In this document: positions 58,244 to 64,000 of the stretch, one piece after another | Numbering within the stretch: position 1 is the stretch's first letter | How the letters are laid out: every line of letters starts with the position of its first letter | The notes under the pieces: generated by a model | Seen by the model: the letters and a program-made list of their open reading frames with translations, nothing else | What the model was told of the DNA's origin: nothing | Database searches by the model: none | DNA from: Sediminicola sp. YIK13 | GTDB taxonomy: Bacteria > Bacteroidota > Bacteroidia > Flavobacteriales > Flavobacteriaceae | Assembly (NCBI RefSeq): GCF_001430825.1 | Contig: NZ_CP010535.1 | Location: 186,001 to 250,000, forward strand | Length of the DNA stretch: 64,000 bases | Direction: 5' to 3' | Program-made: the position numbers and the translations under genes

Positions 58244-60445
58244 TTAAATATTTAGCCAATAGGTCAATTTAAGATTGATGGATCTATTCTTTGGCTCAAA
58301 ATTATTCACAAAATAATTATCGTTATATACAATGAAAAGATCTGATAGTGGGGCAAAACGCCACTGTAATCTTGAATTTAATCCTAAGTTATCATTTTGG
58401 TTGCTGTATTGCACCAAGGTTGACCAAAAAACAGACTTGCTGAAAGTGATCTCTATTTTTGGACTGATCAGCCAAAGGTCAGCACTGGAGTAGGGGGCTG
58501 GTAAAGAAATATTGTTATAATCTATCAACAGGGACAAAAAGGCTTTGGGTTGAAATCTAAGGCTCAACTCACTCCTAAAGGACAGTCTTTCGCCATTAAA
58601 GAATCCACCGTAAGAAGGTTCGATGCGGTAAGAGAATACTTTTCTTCTGTCCGAATTGAACTGCATTTCAAAATTCGTATAGTAATACCCCTGATCGGAT
58701 GGTAAGGGAATACCCCCATCGGTATTGGAGGGGTCAAAACCGTTAATTAGATAGGTGTAGTTGTTCACCATTCGGGCCTCGAATCTAGCCTGATTCTTAA
58801 ATTCCGCGCCCCAAGAACTTCTTATTTCATAATCGGTATTCTTATAATCTAACCCGGGAACCCAGGTAAAGATTGGGAAGAAATTAAAGGAATGACTGTT
58901 TATGTTTCCTGTTTTAGGCCAAAATATGCGTTCAAATCCAGTTACGGCCTTGATGATATCTGTTCTTCTGACGAAGCCAAGGTCCGATCTAAAGTCCTCT
59001 CCAATATAAATACCATCCATGATCACATTGAAATATCGGCTATTATAATTAAGGTTTAGGCCAGTTGACAGATCCTTGTTTCCTTCTCCATCGGGTTCAA
59101 ATGAATTGTGTGCATATACTTTTCCAGTCCAAGTATTATCTTCTGAAGCTAGGTTGTAATCGATTCCCAACACCCTATTGTACCGTTCATCTTCCTCCAA
59201 GAAATCGTAATCCTTGAAAGATTGACGGTTTACGAAAAACATGCCTATGTTGGATCTGGAAAAAACTTTCTTTTGTAGCACCAACATAGTATTGTTATTG
59301 GAGGGTATTTCATTTTCAAGATCCTCTTCTGTTTGAATATTTAAGAAGCCTAATCGCCAATCATTACTTAATTTTCCACTCAGCCTAACCCCTCCTATAA
59401 TATTGTTCTGTATGGAGTTTCCAGCAGTATCCCTAGCTATTCCTATACGACGTGAAAAGAAAGGGTTTGCATCTCTTCGACCACCAAAATCTCCGAATAG
59501 GTCACTGTTATCTATAAAAAATTGCCTTTTTTCTGGAAGGTTAATTTCAAACCTCGTAAGGTTGGTGACAACATCATCCACTTCAACATTGGAAAAATCC
59601 GGGTTCAGGGTGATATCCAAGTTCATACCATTTCCAATGGCCAATTTTGCATCTCCTCCTACCTTGAAATTGGATAGGCTTTCATCGTTCTCATAATTCT
59701 TTTGGGCGATAGTGTTGATATAGGGAATTAGGGCTATAGGCGTTTTTGATTTTCCCAATGGCTTTTCAAAGATCATATCCTCCATAAAAGCCAAACTAAA
59801 TATCAGTTGGTTTTGGGGGATTTTAGCGAATGTGCTGGTCTCATTGGTTTGCATATCGAAACGATAGGTATTGAAACGCCATTTTGTTTCCCCTTCCTTA
59901 AATTTAAAAGAAGTAAGGGGTATGGCCATTTCCGCAATGTAATATCCATCATAGATTTTAGATTCCCCTTTCCATTTGATGTCCCAAGAAGTATTAAAGC
60001 CACTGGTGTCCGATCCTCCACCTGATATAAGGGCTTCCCTTTGCACCCCTAATGGGTTGGTGCCAAATAAAAAGGCATTGGTCCCATCGTTAAACGTATC
60101 GAACATCAAACTTATGTTGTCATTGCCTCCTGCTCTAAAATCGCGCTTAAGAGAAGGGATGATGAAGTCGTTCCCTTCTGTATATGCTTTAATACTTACG
60201 TACAAGTGAGTATCGTCGTATAACATTTTTATCTCTGTCTGCTGTATGGCAGGGATAGAGTCGGAAGGAAAATATTGTTGCATTTCCCCAATGGATTCGG
60301 CATTGTCCCATGTTGGGTAGTCCAAAACTCCGTCTATCGTAATTTTATCTGTGGTATACTTTACGACAAAGGATTTTTTTTCATTTTGACTGTAGGTATT
60401 GGTCGTAAATAGAACGATGGCAAGAAATAAAGGTATTCTAAACAT
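58244..60445 (-). CDS. DUF5916 outer-membrane protein with N-terminal CBM9-like domain
   Basis: 733 residues. Signal peptide (to NTYS), then a carbohydrate-binding family 9-like beta domain (about 28-215; KITIDGVLDYPTWDNAESIG, YDGYYIAEMAIP), followed by a DUF5916 region that has a beta-barrel pattern of alternating aromatic strands to the C-terminal SINLKLTYWLNI. Outer-membrane barrel with an extracellular or periplasmic sugar-binding-like module; the ligand is unknown. One base separates it from the HAD gene, so they are cotranscribed. Confidence 0.83.
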   Translation of the reverse strand: MFRIPLFLAIVLFTTNTYSQNEKKSFVVKYTTDKITIDGVLDYPTWDNAESIGEMQQYFPSDSIPAIQQTEIKMLYDDTHLYVSIKAYTEGNDFIIPSLKRDFRAGGNDNISLMFDTFNDGTNAFLFGTNPLGVQREALISGGGSDTSGFNTSWDIKWKGESKIYDGYYIAEMAIPLTSFKFKEGETKWRFNTYRFDMQTNETSTFAKIPQNQLIFSLAFMEDMIFEKPLGKSKTPIALIPYINTIAQKNYENDESLSNFKVGGDAKLAIGNGMNLDITLNPDFSNVEVDDVVTNLTRFEINLPEKRQFFIDNSDLFGDFGGRRDANPFFSRRIGIARDTAGNSIQNNIIGGVRLSGKLSNDWRLGFLNIQTEEDLENEIPSNNNTMLVLQKKVFSRSNIGMFFVNRQSFKDYDFLEEDERYNRVLGIDYNLASEDNTWTGKVYAHNSFEPDGEGNKDLSTGLNLNYNSRYFNVIMDGIYIGEDFRSDLGFVRRTDIIKAVTGFERIFWPKTGNINSHSFNFFPIFTWVPGLDYKNTDYEIRSSWGAEFKNQARFEARMVNNYTYLINGFDPSNTDGGIPLPSDQGYYYTNFEMQFNSDRRKVFSYRIEPSYGGFFNGERLSFRSELSLRFQPKAFLSLLIDYNNISLPAPYSSADLWLISPKIEITFSKSVFWSTLVQYSNQNDNLGLNSRLQWRFAPLSDLFIVYNDNYFVNNFEPKNRSINLKLTYWLNI

Positions 60446-60517
60446 GTAGCATGAATTGTTTGCGGCCTAAAAATAGTAGTTTAAATCGTTAAAAAAATCC
60501 CAAAATTCCAAATGAGA

Positions 60518-60682
60518 TCATTCCCGGTCTTTTTTTGGGGCTCTTTTTGCCTCTTTTAAGCTTTTCATCAACATCCATTCTATTTGTCCGTTCACACTAC
60601 GAAATTCATCTGCCGACCATTTCTCAATGGCCTTTAGCATATCTTCATTTAACCGTAGGGCGAACGCTTTTTTCTTACTCAT
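60518..60682 (-). CDS. Arc-type ribbon-helix-helix small DNA-binding protein
   Basis: 54 residues beginning MSKKKAFALRLNEDMLKAIE: a beta strand (KAFALRL), helix A (NEDMLKAIEKWSADE), a turn with FRSVNGQ, and helix B (IEWMLMKSLKEAKR), then a Lys/Arg-rich tail. This is the Arc/MetJ fold, which acts as dimer. The gene starts 2 bases after the hydrolase stop, so the two are coupled. Target operator unknown; autoregulation is only a guess. Confidence 0.78.
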   Translation of the reverse strand: MSKKKAFALRLNEDMLKAIEKWSADEFRSVNGQIEWMLMKSLKEAKRAPKKDRE

Positions 60683-60684
60683 AA

Positions 60685-61620
60685 TCAAGGGTTGATAAAC
60701 GCTGTTATTAATTCGACAAGTTTACTCGATAATGGATAGCTTTCCTGAAAATAGGATTTTTGATTTTCCGATGTGGAATATACCTCCTTGAGGACGTGGT
60801 TCATATGTGGTACCAACTCGCTTTTCGCATTGGGTTGGGCCTCTTTTAATATCTCTAAGTCCTTTTCGGTTACCTGGAGATCTTCACCCCCATTTAACAA
60901 TAAGATGGGAATGTTGATTTTTTTTATTTCCGCTACGGGATCCAATACGATCCAAGATTTAATAAAACTCTGGTTCTGCGGCTTAAAAAGCTGCATCAGA
61001 AAAGGATGAACATTAACAATGGTATCCGTTGTCATAAGTTCGGTGAAGTGCTCTTCAGCTAATTTTGCCACATCGGGGTTCTGTTTATGTAATTGTTCCA
61101 AGATTGTACTATCGATGGTTTGCCCTGGCCCTGCAATGGAAATAAAGCCTTTGATATCTGGGGTAATACTGAGCATTCCTACCAAGGATCCCTGACTGTG
61201 TCCTATTAAAAATAAGGAGTTAAACCTTGGATCATTTTTAAAGTGGTCAATGGCGATCTTGGCATCATCCATGAAATTCATAATAGTAATACTTCCCAAT
61301 TTTTCCAGGTTAGACAAGGTAGCCGTTCTTTTATCATATCTGTAGAAGGCAATTCCCCTTTTATTTAAACTATCGGAAAGGGCCTTTATATAATTTGCAT
61401 TTATGCCTACACCTGCCTGGTTTCCATTTCTATCGACATTCCCCGAGCCATGGATGAAAATGATCAGAGGGAGTTTGCTTTGGAACTCAGGCAGGGAAAG
61501 AGTGCCTGGAAGTTCTATTTCGCCATTTTTTAAAGTTAATTCCTCTTGCGTGATTTTCTGGGAATGGACAACAAAGGGCAGTAATGCAATCAGTATAATA
61601 AGTAATCTCATAACATACAT
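60685..61620 (-). CDS. Secreted or periplasmic alpha/beta hydrolase
   Basis: 311 residues. Signal peptide (RLLIILIALLPFVVHSQ); start could also be Met4, nine bases downstream. Catalytic elements: oxyanion motif HGSG (57-60), nucleophile elbow GHSQG with S142, an acid after LLLNGGEDLQV, and the His in HMNHVLKEV. Family: serine hydrolase/esterase acting in the periplasm; substrate unknown. Coupled to the Arc-type gene. Confidence 0.85.
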   Translation of the reverse strand: MYVMRLLIILIALLPFVVHSQKITQEELTLKNGEIELPGTLSLPEFQSKLPLIIFIHGSGNVDRNGNQAGVGINANYIKALSDSLNKRGIAFYRYDKRTATLSNLEKLGSITIMNFMDDAKIAIDHFKNDPRFNSLFLIGHSQGSLVGMLSITPDIKGFISIAGPGQTIDSTILEQLHKQNPDVAKLAEEHFTELMTTDTIVNVHPFLMQLFKPQNQSFIKSWIVLDPVAEIKKINIPILLLNGGEDLQVTEKDLEILKEAQPNAKSELVPHMNHVLKEVYSTSENQKSYFQESYPLSSKLVELITAFINP

Positions 61621-61643
61621 GTTTATCTCTGTTTATCCATTTC

Positions 61644-61794
61644 TTAATATGCTTTCATCAGGGTGGAGCGGAACATGGGGCAGACACTGACCACGTCACA
61701 GCCCTCTTGCCAGTTGATTTAGTTCGTCCTCAAATTCTTGATCTGGGTTACCAAAGTCCTTTCATTTTTGTGTAAGGATTTTATATTCGTTCAT
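61644..61794 (-). pseudogene. Broken DUF4177-like gene
   Basis: Reading the minus strand from the ATG at 61794: MNEYKILTQK, an in-frame TGA, then KDFGNPDQEFEDELNQLAR and, after a frame change at about 61703, CDVVSVCPMFRSTLMKAY before a TAA. Together this matches the short DUF4177 pattern (EYK...ELNxLAxxGWxVVSV). The damage is one stop, a small deletion near Leu-Ala-Arg, and Cys in place of the conserved Trp. The start overlaps the end of the upstream gene, which suggests it was once a member of this operon. Confidence 0.55.
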
Positions 61795-62293
61795 TTTTCT
61801 TTTTTAGATAACGATCAATAATCATAGTTGCCTCAGATTCCTTTTGTGTCCCAATCAATATTTTTTTTCCGGATTTTAAAACAAGCTGTATGCCCCTATC
61901 GCCGGAAACATTAAATGCCTTTCCATTTTTAATAGTTATCCTGTAGCCCCAGCCCCCATATTCCATAAGCGGGCTATAGGTTCTAACATAACACTCTTTT
62001 ATAGCTTCCCAGGGGATGGTTTTATTTTTGAAGTGAAAGGGAAGGAATCTATAGTGTATGCCCCTTTCATCGATCTCCGTTTTTAATTGAAGTTGGTAGA
62101 ACAACAAAAGGGTAAGTGCAAGAACCACGATGACTATCAATTGCCCAGCAGTATCCTCGGGTAAGACATTGCCCACTGCAGTTTTTGCTACAAACCATTG
62201 GTACAAAGAATATAATAGGAATGCCAATAGGCCCAAAGATGCGAGTCGCATGGGCCATTGATTAAATTTTTGTGTCTCTTGAAAAACCCTCAT
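61781..62293 (-). CDS. Two-helix membrane protein with PH-like domain
   Basis: 170 residues, unrecognised family. Two membrane helices (about 17-36 and 48-66), then a beta-rich cytoplasmic part with TEIDERGIHYRFLPFH, KTIPWEAIKECYVRTY and LVLKSGKKILIGT, the pattern of bacterial PH-like domains. Three bases behind the SPFH gene in the direction of transcription, so cotranscribed with it. Confidence 0.68.
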   Translation of the reverse strand: MRVFQETQKFNQWPMRLASLGLLAFLLYSLYQWFVAKTAVGNVLPEDTAGQLIVIVVLALTLLLFYQLQLKTEIDERGIHYRFLPFHFKNKTIPWEAIKECYVRTYSPLMEYGGWGYRITIKNGKAFNVSGDRGIQLVLKSGKKILIGTQKESEATMIIDRYLKKKNERI

Positions 62294-62296
62294 GAA

Positions 62297-63157
62297 TTAA
62301 TGGTTTAAGGTTCCTGCATTTACAATGGGTGAGGCATCCTTGTCTGAACATAATACCACCATTAGGTTACTGACCATGGCCGCTTTACGTTCATCATCCA
62401 GATCTACCACTTGTTTTTTGCTCAATTCTGACAAGGCCATTTCCACCATACTAACGGCACCCTCCACAATTTTGTGCCTTGCCGCCACAATGGCCGTTGC
62501 CTGTTGTCTTTTAAGCATGGCATTGGCTATTTCCTGCGCATAGGCCAAATATCCTATTCTTGCTTCTAAAACTTCAATACCCGCCATGGAGAGTCTTTCC
62601 TGTACTTCCTTCTCCAAGTCTTCACTCACTTCATTTACACTGGAACGTAGCGTAATATCTTCCTTATGACCCTCATCGGCAAAATTATCGTAGGGGTACA
62701 TGCTGGCTAATTTGCGAACGGCAGCATCGGTTTGTACACGAACAAAATTTTTGTAATCGTCCACATCAAAGGCAGCCTTATAGGTATCAGTGACCCGCCA
62801 AACCAAAATAGTGCTGATCATGATCGGGTTGCCCAATTTGTCGTTGACCTTGAGCCTTTCACTATCAAAATTACTTGCTCTCAATGAAATTGCCTTTTTT
62901 GAATAAAATGGGATGACCCAGAATAGCCCATTTTTCTTAATGGTTCCCACATACTTTCCAAACAATAGCAAAACCCTTGAGTTGTTGGGGTTCACTAACA
63001 CAAAACCTGGCAGCATGAAAAGGGCAAGGAGAATACCGATACCATAAATGAGGGACTCATTAGTGATCAGTAAAATGGTGCTTCCAATAGCAATAATAAA
63101 AAACAGCAATAGCATGATATAGCCATTGAACGGAACTAGATTTTTTTCGTTAGTCAT
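62297..63157 (-). CDS. SPFH (stomatin/prohibitin) domain membrane protein
   Basis: 286 residues. Two N-terminal membrane helices (about 13-50), then an SPFH/band-7 domain (about 50-220) with LLFGKYVGTIKKNGLFWVIPF, VWRVTDTYKAAFDVDDYKNF and VQERLSMAGIEVLEARIGYLAYA, and a helical C-terminal end that oligomerises in the family. Member of the bacterial stomatin-like scaffolds of membrane microdomains. First gene of a minus-strand set with the membrane protein, the broken gene, the hydrolase and the Arc-type gene. Confidence 0.87.
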   Translation of the reverse strand: MTNEKNLVPFNGYIMLLLFFIIAIGSTILLITNESLIYGIGILLALFMLPGFVLVNPNNSRVLLLFGKYVGTIKKNGLFWVIPFYSKKAISLRASNFDSERLKVNDKLGNPIMISTILVWRVTDTYKAAFDVDDYKNFVRVQTDAAVRKLASMYPYDNFADEGHKEDITLRSSVNEVSEDLEKEVQERLSMAGIEVLEARIGYLAYAQEIANAMLKRQQATAIVAARHKIVEGAVSMVEMALSELSKKQVVDLDDERKAAMVSNLMVVLCSDKDASPIVNAGTLNH

Positions 63158-63252
63158 GCAAGTAAATTTAAATTGATATTATTATGATATCATAAAGATA
63201 TAATAAAAAAGCAAATATCAAAATTAAAATACTGAATTTAAGCGTGTTATTA

Positions 63253-64000
63253 TTAATTGCTGTTGTTCTTAAACTTTTTTGTTTTATTGGGGTTTTTGAA
63301 CAGGCGTTTAAAAAACCCATCCCTTTTAATAGGTTCACAATCCAATTGATCCAATACTGTTGGGCTCGGGTTTTCGAAACGAGCCTGGGTGATACCATTA
63401 AATTGTTTTTCCTTGTTCAATTTCTGCAACCATAGGGCGAAAATTGGTAATGCCGCATTGGCTCCCTGACCTAAACTGGTGCTTTTAAAGCCTATTTCAT
63501 AGGTGTCCAATCCTACCCACGTAATACTTACGAGCTTAGGGGTTATGCCAACAAACCAGGCATCCTTATTGTTTTGGGTGGTACCTGTCTTACCTGCAAT
63601 GGCATTGGTTAGGTTGTATTTTGATCTAATTCTGGCTGCAGTTCCTTTATCAACCGTTGCTTTCATCATTTCCAAAAGTAGCATGCCCGTTTCTTTTGAG
63701 AAGGCAGGTTGTTTTGCGATGACGGGTTGAAAGTTTGCCAAAATAGAGTCTTTGGTATTGGCAATATGTGTGATGGCAAATGGGGTTACGGATTTACCAG
63801 CGTTCACATAACTGGCATAGGCCCCAATTAGTTCGTTTATTTTTATTTCTGCGGTACCCAGTGCAAGTGAAGGAAGGTGGGGTAGATTACTTGTTATTCC
63901 CATCTTTTTGGCTTGCCCGATAACATTTGGGATGCCGGTTTCTTCCAACACTTTAACGGCCACCGTATTTATGGAATTACTCAAGGCCTGTTCCATGGAA
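63253..64000 (-). CDS. Class A penicillin-binding protein (transpeptidase part), partial
   Basis: C-terminal 248 residues; the frame is open to the window end, so most of the gene lies beyond base 64000. Seen: the SxN motif S8-I9-N10 in ALSNSINTVAVKV (counted from the first Met), the KTGTT motif (about 136-140) in AIAGKTGTTQNNKDAWFVG, and the PBP1a-type spacing. The catalytic SxxK serine lies upstream of the window. Builds peptidoglycan at the inner membrane. The C-terminal tail is basic (KRLFKNPNKTKKFKN). Confidence 0.9.
   Translation of the reverse strand, partial: SMEQALSNSINTVAVKVLEETGIPNVIGQAKKMGITSNLPHLPSLALGTAEIKINELIGAYASYVNAGKSVTPFAITHIANTKDSILANFQPVIAKQPAFSKETGMLLLEMMKATVDKGTAARIRSKYNLTNAIAGKTGTTQNNKDAWFVGITPKLVSITWVGLDTYEIGFKSTSLGQGANAALPIFALWLQKLNKEKQFNGITQARFENPSPTVLDQLDCEPIKRDGFFKRLFKNPNKTKKFKNNSN

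Noticed and set aside
63219-63226. -7 element (TAATTTTG on the minus strand) for the SPFH gene
   Set aside because: Octamer fits but no TTTG at the right distance, and the region is very AT-rich.

Overview
The window looks like a chromosomal segment of a marine or gliding-type member of the Bacteroidota, most likely family Flavobacteriaceae. Supporting signs: promoters of the TTTG-N16-19-TAnnTTTG type, almost no Shine-Dalgarno sequences except a strong one in front of rpsU, PorP/SprF and gliding-motility (CHU_C) C-terminal domains of the type IX secretion system (T9SS), DUF5916 and DUF4369 proteins, and moderately AT-rich codon use. No mobile element, CRISPR array or phage was found.

Layout. 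1-3.3 kb: end of a sodium/solute symporter with its small subunit, a ComEA-like helix-hairpin-helix protein, an acyl-CoA dehydrogenase and rpsU. 3.4-4.7 kb: xerC and a short hibernation factor. 4.7-18.5 kb: the core gene-expression cluster tRNA-Thr/Tyr/Gly/Thr-tuf-tRNA-Trp-secE-nusG-rplKAJL-rpoBC plus a DUF3467 gene, closed by a bidirectional terminator facing prfC. The tRNA spacers are full of stem-loops.

20.5-52.5 kb is a 32-kb surface-protein island, all on the plus strand. Cluster A is a 1847-residue thrombospondin type-3 repeat protein with a T9SS type-B tail, then PorP/SprF, then an OmpA-family protein. Two secreted proteins follow (558 and 1255 residues) that are unlike each other except for the same short basic C-terminal tail (TNRRIT-x-RV). 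Cluster B is a giant protein of about 4600 residues made almost only of nested repeats, then a 676-residue type-B-tail protein, then a second PorP/SprF. The arrangement recalls sprB/sprF of gliding flavobacteria: giant adhesins encoded beside the PorP-like partner used for their export. The repeat blocks are strongly homogenised and use more GC-rich codons than their flanks.

52.5-64 kb: a housekeeping operon (idi, a 6-pyruvoyl-tetrahydropterin synthase/QueD-like gene, peroxiredoxin, manA), a small conserved helical protein with its own promoter and terminator, then a minus-strand block: DUF4369 lipoprotein, DUF819 membrane protein, HAD phosphatase, DUF5916 outer-membrane protein, a 54-residue Arc-type ribbon-helix-helix protein, an alpha/beta hydrolase, a broken DUF4177-like gene, a membrane protein, an SPFH protein, and the C-terminal part of a class A penicillin-binding protein cut by the window end.

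The best candidates for something undescribed are the shared TNRRIT C-terminal tail, the giant repeat protein with its own type of C-terminal domain and no recognisable CHU_C tail, and the hairpin that overlaps the tRNA-operon promoter.
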